Source of the DNA: Brachybacterium avium
GTDB taxonomy: Bacteria > Actinomycetota > Actinomycetes > Actinomycetales > Dermabacteraceae
Assembly (NCBI RefSeq): GCF_002216795.1
Contig: NZ_CP022316.1
Coordinates: 1,984,001-2,048,000, forward strand
DNA length: 64,000 bases
Direction of reading: 5' to 3'
Shown: in pieces, positions 27,425 through 36,703 of the stretch
How positions within the stretch are numbered: the first letter of the stretch is position 1
Layout of the letters: the number at the start of each line of letters is the position of its first letter
Translations under genes and position numbers: made by a program
Notes under the pieces: model-generated
Databases searched by the model: none
What the model was told of the DNA's origin: nothing
What the model saw: only the letters and a program-made list of their open reading frames with translations

Positions 27425-29158
27425 GTGCCGCCCGCGCCTTCAGGGGAGATCGTCCAGCTCGGAATCATCGGAGTCGTCCTGCTCCTGCTCCTGTTCTACG
27501 GGGGCACGATGTGGATGTCGGTCTCGATCTCCCGCAAGAAGGAGAACGCCGACGACTACATGACCGCCGGCAACAAGATCGGCTTCGGCGTCTCCGCCGC
27601 CTCGATGACGGCGACCTGGATCTGGGCGTCCTCGATGTACGCCTCGGTGACCGCCGGGTACACCTACGGCGTCTCCGGCCCCATCCACTACGGGCTCTGG
27701 GGTGCGCTGATGATCCTGTTCATCTACCCCTTCGGCAAGCGGATCCGCTCCGTCGCCCCCCGCGCCCACACCCTGGCCGAGGTGATGTACGCCCGCCACG
27801 GCCGCTCCTCGCAGCTGATGCTCGCCGGCTCCAACGTGCTCGGCTCGGTCATCTCCCTGACCTCGAACTTCATCGCGGGCGGCGCGATCATCGCGATGCT
27901 CTCCCCGCTCAACTTCGGCGCCGGCATCCTGATCATCGCCGGTGGCGTGCTGCTGTACACCCTGTGGTCCGGCTTCCGCGCCTCCGTCCTCACCGACTTC
28001 GCGCAGGTCCTGGCGATGCTGGGCGCGGCCGTGATCATCATCCCCGCGGTGTTCTTCCTCGCCGGCGGGCCCTCGATGTTCGCCGAGGGCGTCGCCACCG
28101 GCAACGTCACCCCGCAGCAGGAGAGCTTCTTCTCCTCCGACGCGTTCTTCAACCAGGGCGCCCCGTACATCGCCGCGGTGCTCGCCTACGCGATCGGCAA
28201 CCAGACCATCGCCCAGCGCCTGTTCGCGGTGCGCGAGGACCTCATCAAGCCCACCTTCATCACCGCCACCGTCGGCTACGGCGCGACCGTGATCGGTGTG
28301 GGCATGCTCGGCGTGATGGCGCTGTACCTGGGCATCGAGCCCGCCGGCGGCGACATCAACAACCTGATGCCGCAGATGGTGGGCAGCTACCTGCCCGTGG
28401 CCCTGGTGGCGCTCGCGTTCATCATGATCATCGGCTCGCTGTCCTCGACGGCGGACTCCGACCTCTCCGCGCTGAGCTCGATCGTCATGACCGACATCTA
28501 CGGCCAGTCCGTGGGGCGCAAGAACGTCAACCCCAAGCTGATGGTGCTGATCGGCCGGATCACGATGATCGTGGCCACCGGGCTCGCCCTGTACTTCGCC
28601 ACCGCGAAGTTCAACATCTTGGACCTGCTGGTGTTCGTCGGCGCGCTGTGGGGCTGCCTGGTGTTCCCGGTCATCGCCTCCTTCTACTGGAAGAAGGTCA
28701 CGAACCTGGCGTTCTCCCTCTCCGTGGTCGCCGCCCTGGTCGTCTTCCTGCCGGTGCGCTTCCAGCTGATCCCGCTGACCGGCGTCTGGGCACTGGTGGT
28801 CGAGCTGCTCGCCATCATCGGCGTCGGCGTGGTGCTCGGCATCATGGCCTTCGGCTTCTTCGGGCTGCGTCCGGCCGTGATCGTCGGCATCGTCGCGACC
28901 GTCGCCGTGCTGCCCTTCGGCTTCGGCTTCCTGCGTGACTACGAGACCCTCTCCGGCTCGCTGGTCGCCTACGCGGTCTCGTTCCTGGTCTGCTACCTGC
29001 TGAGCTTCCGCTCGAAGCAGGACTTCGACTTCTCGGTGATCCGCAAGGTCACCGGTGACTTCGATGAGGAGACCCCCACGGCCGAGGAGACCGGCGCTGT
29101 GGAGGCGAGCGGTGAGGATGACGACCGCGCCTCTGTCGCCCCCGGCTCCGACCACTGA
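27425..29158 (+). CDS. Sodium:solute symporter (SSS family)
   Basis: A 577-aa membrane transporter with about 13-14 hydrophobic segments. It starts at GTG 27425 (AAGGAAG upstream). SSS hallmarks include ADDYMTAGNKIGFGVSAASM near the N-terminus, GFRASVLTDFAQVLAML and YAIGNQTIAQRLFAVREDL, then SLSSTADSDLSALSSIVMTD. It resembles urea/solute-type SSS members. The C-terminus is acidic and cytoplasmic (ETGAVEASGEDDD). A 42-aa membrane peptide gene follows 29 bp later and is probably its partner. The substrate is unknown. Confidence 0.9.
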   Translation: MPPAPSGEIVQLGIIGVVLLLLLFYGGTMWMSVSISRKKENADDYMTAGNKIGFGVSAASMTATWIWASSMYASVTAGYTYGVSGPIHYGLWGALMILFIYPFGKRIRSVAPRAHTLAEVMYARHGRSSQLMLAGSNVLGSVISLTSNFIAGGAIIAMLSPLNFGAGILIIAGGVLLYTLWSGFRASVLTDFAQVLAMLGAAVIIIPAVFFLAGGPSMFAEGVATGNVTPQQESFFSSDAFFNQGAPYIAAVLAYAIGNQTIAQRLFAVREDLIKPTFITATVGYGATVIGVGMLGVMALYLGIEPAGGDINNLMPQMVGSYLPVALVALAFIMIIGSLSSTADSDLSALSSIVMTDIYGQSVGRKNVNPKLMVLIGRITMIVATGLALYFATAKFNILDLLVFVGALWGCLVFPVIASFYWKKVTNLAFSLSVVAALVVFLPVRFQLIPLTGVWALVVELLAIIGVGVVLGIMAFGFFGLRPAVIVGIVATVAVLPFGFGFLRDYETLSGSLVAYAVSFLVCYLLSFRSKQDFDFSVIRKVTGDFDEETPTAEETGAVEASGEDDDRASVAPGSDH

Positions 29159-29187
29159 TCCACTGACCTCCTGAGAGGAGACGCTCC

Positions 29188-29316
29188 ATGACCGCTCTGC
29201 TGACCGCCTACGTGCTGATGTGGCCCGTGATCGTGTTCGGGGTGCTGTTCACGATCGTCCGAGGCTTCGCCAAGGACATCAAGAAGTCCCGCGACGAGGG
29301 CCTCCCGATCATCTGA
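29188..29316 (+). CDS. Small single-span membrane protein, putative symporter small subunit
   Basis: A 42-aa protein: MTALLTAYVLMWPVIVFGVL, then FTIVRGFAKDIKKSRDEG. One membrane helix and a basic tail. GAGAGGAG precedes the ATG at 29188. Position 29 bp after the SSS gene, before a strong terminator, suggests it is a small auxiliary subunit; similar tiny proteins follow transporter genes in other actinobacteria. It is too short to be found by default gene callers. Confidence 0.75.
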   Translation: MTALLTAYVLMWPVIVFGVLFTIVRGFAKDIKKSRDEGLPII

Positions 29317-29367
29317 TCCGGCCCGCCCGCCGGCCTCCCCGCCGGTCGGAAGCTCCGAACGGACCCT

Positions 29368-29402
29368 CCCCGGGTCCCGACGCCATGCGTCGGGCCCCGG
29401 GG
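29368..29402 (+). terminator. Strong terminator after the symporter operon
   Basis: A 16-bp stem with one mismatch: arms CCCCGGGTCCCGACGC and GCGTCGGGCCCCGGGG around the loop CAT. It also lies 93 bp beyond the end of the convergent aldo/keto reductase gene. Confidence 0.85.
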
Positions 29403-29494
29403 AGCTCTGCATCCCGCCGCCGGGAAAGCTCCGCATCGATGCGGCGCGGGCCCGCCCGGCCCGCTGTGCGGGACGCCCGGCCGGGCCCGAGGGC

Positions 29495-30430
29495 TCAGGG
29501 CACGATCCACCCGGCGGCCCGGAACAGCTCGTACCACTCCGCGCGCGTCAGCGGCACCTCGGAGCCGGCCGCGGAGTCGCTGACCCGCTGCGGGGTGGTG
29601 GTGCCGAGGACCACCTGCAGCTGGGCGGGATGGCGGGTGATCCACGCGGTCGCGATCCCCTCCGGCGTGACGTCGTACTTCGCGGCCAGGCGGTCGATCA
29701 CCGCGTTCAGCTCGGTGAACTCGGGATGGCCCAGGAACACGCCGTCGAAGAACCTCGCCTGGAACGGGGACCAGGCCTGGACGGTGATGTCGTGCAGCCG
29801 GCAGAAGTCGAGGATCCCGCCGCCGTCGCGGACGATCGCCTGATCGGTGCCCTGCATATTGGCGCTCACGCCCTGGGCGATGAACGTCGAGTGCGTGATC
29901 GACAGCTGCAGCTGGTTCGCCACGATCGGCTGATCCGGATGCTTCTGCAGCAGCTCGATCTGGCGCGGGGTGTGGTTGGAGACCCCGAAGTGCTTCACCT
30001 TCCCGGCCGCCTGCAGCTCGTCGAAGGCGCGCGCCACCTCCGCGGGCTCCACCAGGGCATCGGGGCGATGCAGCAGCAGGATGTCGAGGTAGTCGGTGCC
30101 CAGCGCACGCAGTGACCCCTCCACCGAGCGGATCAGGTGCTCGTAGGAGTAGTCGTAGTACGGCCCGTCGGTGACGATCCCCGCCTTGGACTGGATGGTG
30201 ACCTGCTCCCGCTCGGAGGAGGTCAGCTGCATCGCCTCGGCGAAGCGCTCCTCGCAGCGGTGGGTGGTGCCGCCGTAGATGTCGGCGTGGTCGAAGAAAT
30301 CGATGCCCGCGTCGCGTGCGGCGCGGACCAGGGTGCGGATCTCCTCGTCGGACTTCTCCTCGATGCGCATCAGCCCGAGCACCACGTTCGGCGCGGTGAT
30401 CTGCGTGTGCGGCATGGTGAACTGCTTCAT
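29495..30430 (-). CDS. Aldo/keto reductase
   Basis: A 311-aa NADPH-dependent reductase of the YdhF-like subgroup. The catalytic tetrad is visible: Asp and Tyr in FFDHADIYGG, Lys in TIQSKAGIV and His in LLLHRPD. GVSNHTPRQIELLQ and TAWITRHPAQLQVVLGT form the cofactor region. The ATG at 30430 has a GAGG motif. It is divergent from the MFS exporter gene. Substrate unknown. Confidence 0.9.
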   Translation of the reverse strand: MKQFTMPHTQITAPNVVLGLMRIEEKSDEEIRTLVRAARDAGIDFFDHADIYGGTTHRCEERFAEAMQLTSSEREQVTIQSKAGIVTDGPYYDYSYEHLIRSVEGSLRALGTDYLDILLLHRPDALVEPAEVARAFDELQAAGKVKHFGVSNHTPRQIELLQKHPDQPIVANQLQLSITHSTFIAQGVSANMQGTDQAIVRDGGGILDFCRLHDITVQAWSPFQARFFDGVFLGHPEFTELNAVIDRLAAKYDVTPEGIATAWITRHPAQLQVVLGTTTPQRVSDSAAGSEVPLTRAEWYELFRAAGWIVP

Positions 30431-30580
30431 GATGACCTCGGATCTCTCGGAGGGGCGGGTCCCGGGCCGAGGGGCACGGACCGCGGTCGCCGCACCGAGG
30501 GGTGCGACGCTCACCGACGAGCCTATGCCGAGGCAGGACGGCGCGTGACGAGGGCATGGCGCCTGCCTACAGTGGACCAG

Positions 30581-31852
30581 GTGACCTCCTGCCCGCCCAG
30601 CTCCCCGCCCGCGACACCCTCGGAGCGCCCGCGACGGGCCGGTCCGCGCCTCACCCTGACGATCGCCTCCCTGGCGATGATCGGGCCGTTCTCGATCGAC
30701 TCGATCTTCCCGGCCTTCACCCGCATCGGGGCCGAGTTCGGGGCCGACGAGGCGGCTCTGCAGCAGCTGGTCTCCAGCTATCTCGCGGCCTTCGCCGTGA
30801 TGTCGATCTTCCACGGACCGCTCTCGGACGCCCTGGGTCGCAAGCGGGTGATGGTCGGCGGCCTGGTCATCTACCTGCTCGGCATGTTCGGCAGCATCCT
30901 CGCGCCGAGCCTGGGCTCACTGGTGCTGCTGCGGGTGCTGCAGGGGATGAGCGCGGGGGCCGCCACCATCATCTCGCGGGTGGTGATCCGCGACCTGTTC
31001 GACGGGCCCGAGGCGCAGCGGCTGATGGCGCGGGTGATGATGATCTTCGCCGTCGCCCCGGCGATCGCCCCGATCATCGGCGGCTGGCTGCTGCTGTTGG
31101 GGGACTGGCGCTGGGCGTTCGCGGGGGTGGGCATCTACGGCACGGTGGTGCTGGCGCTGACCCTGACGTTGCCGGAGACCCTGCCTGCCGCGGACCGCAC
31201 CCCGCTGCGGGTCCGCTCGCTGCTGGGGTCCCTGGTGCAGGTGGGGCGGTCCCCGGTGATGCTGCGGATCGCCTCGGCCACCGCCTTCGGCTTCGCCGCC
31301 CAGTTCCTGTTCATCGCCGGCGCCTCGCTCTTCGTGGTGCAGCTGCTGGGGCTGGGGGAGCAGGACTTCTGGGTGCTGTTCGTGCCGCTGATCGCCGGGC
31401 TGATGAGCGGGTCCTGGGTGGTGGGCCGGGTCGCGGAGAAGATGCTGCGCAGCCGGTTGATCACCATCGGATTCATCGGCATCGTCGTCTCGACGGCGGT
31501 GAACCTGCTGCTGGTCTCGTTCCTGGCGGGCCCGCCCGGGGAGCTGTCCCTCGCCCTGCTCCCGGCGATGATCGGGCCGGCACTCATCGCCTTCACGGTC
31601 GCACTGGTGTTCGCCCCCATCCAGCTCGAGGTGCTGGATCTGTTCCCGCATCAGCGCGGAGCCGCGGCCTCGTTGGGCACCTTCTTCTCCCTGGTGCTGA
31701 ACGCTCTGCTGGCCGGGCTGATCGCACCGCTGGTCAGCAGCTCGCTGGTGAGCTTCGCGCTCACCGCGCTGTGCTTCGGCCTGGCGGGACTGGGGTTCTG
31801 GATGTGGCACCTGCGCAGCCGGGCCCGGGTCCTCCGCGAGGCCGCCGCCTAG
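30581..31852 (+). CDS. Bcr/CflA-type MFS drug-resistance exporter
   Basis: A 423-aa transporter with 12 membrane segments. The MFS signature GPLSDALGRKRVMVGG lies between segments 2 and 3, and RDLFDGPEAQRLMARVMMIFAVAPAIAP matches the Bcr/CflA subfamily. GTG at 30581 is favoured because a -10-like TACAGT (30568-30573) ends 7 nt upstream, implying a leaderless mRNA; GTG at 30545 is an alternative. Substrate unknown. Confidence 0.88.
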   Translation: MTSCPPSSPPATPSERPRRAGPRLTLTIASLAMIGPFSIDSIFPAFTRIGAEFGADEAALQQLVSSYLAAFAVMSIFHGPLSDALGRKRVMVGGLVIYLLGMFGSILAPSLGSLVLLRVLQGMSAGAATIISRVVIRDLFDGPEAQRLMARVMMIFAVAPAIAPIIGGWLLLLGDWRWAFAGVGIYGTVVLALTLTLPETLPAADRTPLRVRSLLGSLVQVGRSPVMLRIASATAFGFAAQFLFIAGASLFVVQLLGLGEQDFWVLFVPLIAGLMSGSWVVGRVAEKMLRSRLITIGFIGIVVSTAVNLLLVSFLAGPPGELSLALLPAMIGPALIAFTVALVFAPIQLEVLDLFPHQRGAAASLGTFFSLVLNALLAGLIAPLVSSSLVSFALTALCFGLAGLGFWMWHLRSRARVLREAAA

Positions 31853-31953
31853 CGATACCGGCAGCCATCGAGCGCGGATCACGCCGGACGGACGAACGCG
31901 GATCAACCTTTCGAAGGATCACACGGGCCGAGCGATTTTCTACCGTTGAAGAC

Positions 31954-32406
31954 ATGAAACGACTGCTCAACACCGCCCTCGCCTACATGATCCTCGGCCT
32001 CATCTCGGGCCTGTTCTACCGTGAGTACGCCAAGGCCACCGACACCGTCGGCGTCGACTCCCAGCTCAGCACCTTGCACACGCACTTCCTTGCGCTGGGG
32101 ATGCTGGTGTTCCTCATCGTCCTCGCCCTGGATGCGGTCTTCTCCCTCAGCGGGCGCCGCTCCTTCAGCGTCTTCTATTGGACGTACAACATCGGGCTGC
32201 TGGTCACCGTGGTGATGCAGGCCGTGCGCGGCTTCCTCACCCTGGACGGGCAGGACCCCACCAGCACCTCGGCCGCGATCCCCGGCATCGCGGGACTGGG
32301 GCACATCATCCTCACCGTCGGCCTGGTCGCCCTGTTCGTCGCGCTGCGCGCAGCGGTCGCCGAGCGCAGCCGCGGAGACAGCGAGCGGAGCTCGGTGACC
32401 GCCTGA
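31954..32406 (+). CDS. DUF2871 membrane protein
   Basis: A 150-aa protein with four membrane helices: [78 protein letters not shown]. It matches the DUF2871 family; conserved histidines ([12 protein letters not shown]) are seen. Function unknown. A TACCGT box (31941-31946) ends 7 nt before the ATG, suggesting a leaderless transcript. CGCGGATCA occurs twice in the short upstream gap. Confidence 0.75.
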   Translation: MKRLLNTALAYMILGLISGLFYREYAKATDTVGVDSQLSTLHTHFLALGMLVFLIVLALDAVFSLSGRRSFSVFYWTYNIGLLVTVVMQAVRGFLTLDGQDPTSTSAAIPGIAGLGHIILTVGLVALFVALRAAVAERSRGDSERSSVTA

Positions 32407-32561
32407 CCCCGTGGATCCGCAGTCCCGCCCTTCATCCTCCGCGGCGGGGCGAGGTCGGGGCCGGGTACAGTCCGAGGTGTACGTCAGGCAACGATCGGCC
32501 TGTCGATTCGGCAGGTCCCGGTCCGCGACTCCATCCATGTCCACGCACCGAGGGAGCCCCT

Positions 32562-33548
32562 ATGACCACCCCTGCCAACACCGCCCCCGACCGCAACCTC
32601 GCTCTCGAGCTGGTCCGCGTCACCGAGGCCGCCGCCATCGCCGGCGGCCGCTGGGTGGGCGCCGGAGACAAGAACCGGGCCGACGGCGCCGCGGTCGACG
32701 CGATGCGCTCCTTCATGGACACGGTCCGCATGGACGGCACCGTCGTGATCGGCGAGGGCGAGAAGGACGAGGCCCCGATGCTGTTCAACGGCGAGTCCGT
32801 GGGCGACGGCACCGGCCCCGACGTCGATGTCGCGGTGGACCCGATCGACGGCACCCGCCTCACCGCGCTGGGATACAACAATGCGCTGGCCGTCTTCGCG
32901 GTCGCGGAGAAGGGGAGCATGTACGACCCCTCCGCCGTGTTCTACATGGAGAAGATGGTGGTGGGCCCCGAGGCGGCTGAGTACGTCGACCTGCGCCTCC
33001 CGGTGGAGCAGAACATCAAGCTGGTGGCCAAGGCACTGGGCAAGCCGGTCAACCAGGTCACGGTGTGCGTGCTCGAGCGGCCGCGCCACGAGCCCTTGGT
33101 CCAGGAGATCCGGGCGGCCGGGGCCCGGGTGAAGTTCATCATGGACGGTGATGTGGCCGGAGCGATCGCCGCGGCGCGCGGCGCCGGCGTCGACATGCTG
33201 CTGGGCACCGGCGGCACCCCGGAGGGCATCATCGCCGCCTGCGCGGTCAAGGCCACCGGCGGCATGATCCAGGGCCGGCTCGCCCCGACCGACGACGCGG
33301 AGAAGCAGAAGGCCCTGGACGCCGGGCACGACCTGGATCGCGTGCTGCGCACCGACGACCTCGTGACCTCCGACAACTGCTACTTCGCCGCCACCGGCAT
33401 CACCGACGGGGACCTGCTGAAGGGGGTGCGCTACCAGCATCACCGCATCTTCACAGAGTCCATCGTCATGCGCTCGACCTCCGGGACCGTGCGCATCGTC
33501 GAGGCCGAGCACCGCCCCGAGAAGTGGGGCCGCTGGCTCGAGGACTGA
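32562..33548 (+). CDS. glpX: Class II fructose-1,6-bisphosphatase
   Basis: A 328-aa gluconeogenic enzyme. It has [35 protein letters not shown] and the metal/phosphate motif [12 protein letters not shown], then [14 protein letters not shown] and [16 protein letters not shown]. The ATG at 32562 follows AGGGAG. It is essential for growth on non-hexose carbon in actinobacteria that lack other bisphosphatases. A tandem repeat starts right at its stop codon. Confidence 0.96.
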   Translation: MTTPANTAPDRNLALELVRVTEAAAIAGGRWVGAGDKNRADGAAVDAMRSFMDTVRMDGTVVIGEGEKDEAPMLFNGESVGDGTGPDVDVAVDPIDGTRLTALGYNNALAVFAVAEKGSMYDPSAVFYMEKMVVGPEAAEYVDLRLPVEQNIKLVAKALGKPVNQVTVCVLERPRHEPLVQEIRAAGARVKFIMDGDVAGAIAAARGAGVDMLLGTGGTPEGIIAACAVKATGGMIQGRLAPTDDAEKQKALDAGHDLDRVLRTDDLVTSDNCYFAATGITDGDLLKGVRYQHHRIFTESIVMRSTSGTVRIVEAEHRPEKWGRWLED

Positions 33549-33720
33549 GCGACGTGCTGCGAGCTTGCGAGCGGTAGGAGCTCGGTGGGTCGGGCGGAGC
33601 CTGAGCGACGTGCTGCGAGCTTGCGAGCGGTAGGAGCTCGGTGGGTCGGGCGGAGCCTGAGCGACGTGCTGCGAGCTTGCGAGCGGTAGGAGCTCGGTGG
33701 GTCGGGCGGAGCCTGAGCGA
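33545..33720. repeat. Three tandem copies of a 56-bp repeat starting at the glpX stop
   Basis: Units start at 33545, 33601 and 33657 (each CTGAGCGACGTG...), essentially identical, with a fourth partial copy (8 bp) from 33713. The first unit includes the glpX TGA. Each unit holds GAGCTTGCGAGC and GAGCTC-type self-complementary stretches. There are no spacers, so it is not CRISPR-like. Confidence 0.9.
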
Positions 33721-33789
33721 GGGAGGGTTTCCTGTGAGTCGCCTTGCAGATGGAGTCACGATGACGAGAACTGTGCCTACTCTGGACAC

Positions 33790-34479
33790 ATGGCCACCTC
33801 CTCATCAGAGATCCACGTCGCTGTCGACCTCACCGTCCTGACCCTCCGGGACGGTGCGCTGAACGTGCTGCTGATCCAGCGCGAGGATGAGCCTCACCGC
33901 GGTGCCTGGGCCCTGCCCGGCGGTTTCGTCCAGCTCGGTGAGGATCTCGACGGGGCCGCCTATCGGGTGCTCTCCGACGAGGCCTCGCTGGGCAGCGGCG
34001 CCGTCCACCTCGAGCAGGTGCGCACCTTCGGCACCCCCGGCCGTGACCCGCGCGGCCATGTGGTCTCGGTGGCGTTCATGGCGCTCGGTGCTGATCTGCC
34101 CGACCCGCGCCGCGGCGAGGACGTGGCCGATGCCCGCTGGTGGTCGCTCGAGGAGCTCGCCGAGGTGAAGCTCGCCTTCGATCACGCCACCGTGCTGGAA
34201 TGCGCCGTCGAACGGGCCCGCAGCAAGCTCGAGTACACCACCCTCGCCGCGACCTTCCTGCCCGAGACGTTCACCATCTCGCAGCTGCGCGGGGTCTACG
34301 AGAGCGTGTGGGGCGCCACCCTGGACGCGGGCAACTTCCATCGCAAGGCCACGCGCACCGAAGGGTTCCTGCAGGAGCTGGACCAGTATGCCGCCCCCAC
34401 CGGTGGTCGCCCCGCGCGGCTGTACCGGGCCGCCGGCGGCACCTCGCTGATGCCTCCGCTGCTGCGCGCCGGCGACTGA
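33790..34479 (+). CDS. Nudix-domain protein with C-terminal winged helix (NrtR-like)
   Basis: A 229-aa protein: an N-terminal Nudix domain (LTLRDGALNVLLIQREDEPH, ALPGGFVQLGEDLDGAAYRV) and a C-terminal winged-helix region (FTISQLRGVYESVWG, NFHRKATRTEGFL) as in NrtR-type regulators of NAD metabolism. The Nudix box is degenerate: the REUxEE stretch reads RVLSDE, so hydrolysis may be weak or lost and the domain may sense ADP-ribose-like ligands. A TACTCT box (33778-33783) ends 6 nt before the ATG, suggesting leaderless transcription. Confidence 0.85.
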   Translation: MATSSSEIHVAVDLTVLTLRDGALNVLLIQREDEPHRGAWALPGGFVQLGEDLDGAAYRVLSDEASLGSGAVHLEQVRTFGTPGRDPRGHVVSVAFMALGADLPDPRRGEDVADARWWSLEELAEVKLAFDHATVLECAVERARSKLEYTTLAATFLPETFTISQLRGVYESVWGATLDAGNFHRKATRTEGFLQELDQYAAPTGGRPARLYRAAGGTSLMPPLLRAGD

Positions 34480-34561
34480 ACGGACCCGCGCCCGCCGCCG
34501 CGCACTCGCGGCTGGGCAGGGGCGGGAGCAGCGCCGTCGGGCACCGTGGCAGGATCATGCC

Positions 34562-35734
34562 GTGACCGATGATGCCGCCCTCCTCGCCGCCTACGCCGTC
34601 CACCGCGAGGCGGTGCATGCCCTGGCCCGCGCGATCCACGCCGACCCCGAGACCGCCTTCCAGGAGCACCGCGCCCACGATCGCTGCGCCGACCTGCTGG
34701 AGAGCGCCGGCTTCGCGCTCGAGCGCGGCATCGCCGAACTGCCCACCGCCTTCCGCGCCACCCTCGGCACCGGCTCCCTGGTCGCCTCGCTGTGCGTCGA
34801 GTACGACGCCCTGCCCGGCATCGGCCACGGCTGCGGGCACAACCTGATCGCCGGCGCCTCGCTCGGCGCGGCCCTCGCGCTCGCCGAGCAGCTCGCCGAC
34901 CTCGACGTGACGCTGCAGGTCATCGGCACCCCCGGGGAGGAGCACGGCGCCGGCAAGCAGCTGTTGCTGGACCGCGGCGTCTTCGACGGCGTGCACCTGT
35001 CGCTGATGAGCCACCCCTCCCCGCACACCGATACCTACGACGTGCTCGGCTCCACCAGCCAGGCCGTCGGCCGCTGGCGCGCCACCTTCACCGGCCGCGG
35101 CGCCCACGCCGCCGCGAATCCGGCCGACGGGATCAACGCCAACGATGCCGCCGTGATCGCCCAGGTGGCCGCCGGGCTGCTGCGCCAGCGGCTCCGGGAC
35201 GGCCAGCGCCTCGCGCTGGTGCCCCAGCAGTCCGGGGTCACCAACATCGTCCCCGAGACGGCGGTGATCGACTTCGAGTGCCGCGCCCTGACCATGGCGG
35301 AGTTCGACGAGCTGCGCCGGCAGCTGATCGCCTGCTTCGAGGGCGCGGCGCTCGCCACCGGAACCGCCCTCGAGATCACCAGCAGCGAGCCCGTCTACGA
35401 GCCGCTGCTCCAGGACGAGGTGCTCGGCGCCGCCTGGAATGCGGCGATGCGGCGGCGCGGCCGGCCGCTGAACGGCTCGCTCGGCATCACCTCGGCCTCG
35501 ACCGATATGGGCAACGTGTCCCAGCGGGTGCCCTCGCTGCACCCCTTCGTCGGCATCACCGGTGCTGGCGGCGCCCTGCATACCCGGGAGTTCGCCGCGC
35601 ACGCCGACTCCGCGGAGGGCTACCGCCTGATGGACGACGCCGCGATCGCAATGGCCGGCGTGATCCGGGACGTCGCCTCCGCGGGGGACACCCGGGCCGC
35701 GCTCATCGCCCGGGCGCAGCAGCTGGCCCGCTGA
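34562..35734 (+). CDS. M20-family amidohydrolase/dipeptidase
   Basis: A 390-aa zinc amidohydrolase of the aminobenzoyl-glutamate/N-acyl-amino-acid type. The metal-binding motifs are ALPGIGHGCGHN, TPGEEHGAG and MSHPSPHTD; the lid domain has FTGRGAHAAANPADGINA. GTG at 34562 follows AGGA and a possible CAGGAT -10 box. The substrate is likely an N-acyl or dipeptide compound. It stands alone, 82 bp after the Nudix gene. Confidence 0.88.
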   Translation: MTDDAALLAAYAVHREAVHALARAIHADPETAFQEHRAHDRCADLLESAGFALERGIAELPTAFRATLGTGSLVASLCVEYDALPGIGHGCGHNLIAGASLGAALALAEQLADLDVTLQVIGTPGEEHGAGKQLLLDRGVFDGVHLSLMSHPSPHTDTYDVLGSTSQAVGRWRATFTGRGAHAAANPADGINANDAAVIAQVAAGLLRQRLRDGQRLALVPQQSGVTNIVPETAVIDFECRALTMAEFDELRRQLIACFEGAALATGTALEITSSEPVYEPLLQDEVLGAAWNAAMRRRGRPLNGSLGITSASTDMGNVSQRVPSLHPFVGITGAGGALHTREFAAHADSAEGYRLMDDAAIAMAGVIRDVASAGDTRAALIARAQQLAR

Positions 35735-35868
35735 CCAGTCCTCGGCGCGGCCGAGCCCGGTAGCGCCGCGCAGGTGCAGCCGGGATCGCTGTCACCGGCC
35801 CCAGCAGCGGGCCCGTCATGCGCTGGAGGCTCGTCCAGCGACGGTTCGCTCCGGGCCTGCGCCGGCGC

Positions 35869-36576
35869 TCATGCCTGTGCCCGCTCGCCCTGCGCCTCGT
35901 CGGCGATCTGGCGCAGCGCCTGACGGAACGCCTCCGTCGGCAGCGCGCCGGGCGCCGTGTACGTGTCGTTGAACAGGAAGAACGGCACGCCTCGCGCCCC
36001 CAGGGAGGTGGCATCGCGCACCTCGGCCTCGACCTTCTCGTCGTGTGTCTGCCCCGCGTGGGCGGACCGAGCGACCTGCTCGTCCAGGCCGGCCTCGATC
36101 GCACGGGCGACCACTGCCTCGACCTCGAAGGGGTTCGCGGTGCCGGTGAAGTAGCCACGCTGGAGCTCCATGAAGAAGGCGGTGGCGACGTCGATCCCGC
36201 GGGCTTCGCCGAGCGCCTGCATCACCCGATGCAGGGCACGAGTGTTCGCCACCGGGCGTTCGGTGACGTACTCGCGGCCCGTCTCCCGCACCGTTTCCTG
36301 GATCTTCGCCTCCATCTCCCGCACCTCAGCCTCGGGCATCCCCTGGGCCTCGACCATATGCGCGACGTTGTCCTTGTCGGAGTGGAGCGGGGAGGTGGGA
36401 GCGAGCTCGAAGGAGTGGGCGCGGAGGCGGACCTGGCCGCCGAGGCCCTCCGCCTCGATCGCGTCGTGCAGCCGGGACTCGCCGATGTAGCACCAGGGGC
36501 ACACCACGTCCGTCCACACGTCGACGGTGATCAACGGCGTCGTCGAGTCGGCCTGGGGATCGGGGGTCTGGTTCAT
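35869..36576 (-). CDS. FrnE-like DsbA-family thiol oxidoreductase
   Basis: A 235-aa cytoplasmic protein with a thioredoxin fold carrying a helical insertion. The redox motif CPWC is at residues ~25-28 (DVWTDVVCPWCYIGE), and the cis-proline region is GARGVPFFLFNDTY. No signal peptide. FrnE-type proteins act in disulphide exchange under oxidative stress. The ATG at 36576 has GGAGGA upstream. A 23-bp palindrome lies about 77 bp upstream. Confidence 0.9.
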   Translation of the reverse strand: MNQTPDPQADSTTPLITVDVWTDVVCPWCYIGESRLHDAIEAEGLGGQVRLRAHSFELAPTSPLHSDKDNVAHMVEAQGMPEAEVREMEAKIQETVRETGREYVTERPVANTRALHRVMQALGEARGIDVATAFFMELQRGYFTGTANPFEVEAVVARAIEAGLDEQVARSAHAGQTHDEKVEAEVRDATSLGARGVPFFLFNDTYTAPGALPTEAFRQALRQIADEAQGERAQA

Positions 36577-36652
36577 CGTGCTCCTCCGTGCTGGACCGCT
36601 ACCGGCGGCACTGCTGTGGGTTCCTTGAAGACTGTACTGCGCCTGGATCTCG

Positions 36653-36675
36653 GTGGGACAGACCGTCTGGCCCAC
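36653..36675. promoter_or_regulatory. 23-bp near-perfect palindrome between yhgE-like and frnE-like genes
   Basis: GTGGG, a, CAGAC, c, GTCTG, g, CCCAC: all pairs match except one, around a single central base. It lies 77 bp upstream of the FrnE-like start and 29 bp after the YhgE-like stop. It could be an operator or a terminator for the upstream gene. Confidence 0.45.
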
Positions 36676-36703
36676 GGCGCAGTGGCTCCGGCACCGGATC
36701 GGA

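Noticed and set aside
33545..33720. CRISPR array
   Set aside because: The 56-bp units are contiguous without unique spacers, and no cas genes are present.
32962..33800. Minus-strand frames running through the 56-bp repeats
   Set aside because: Their repetitive Arg/Ser/Thr-rich protein simply translates the DNA repeat.
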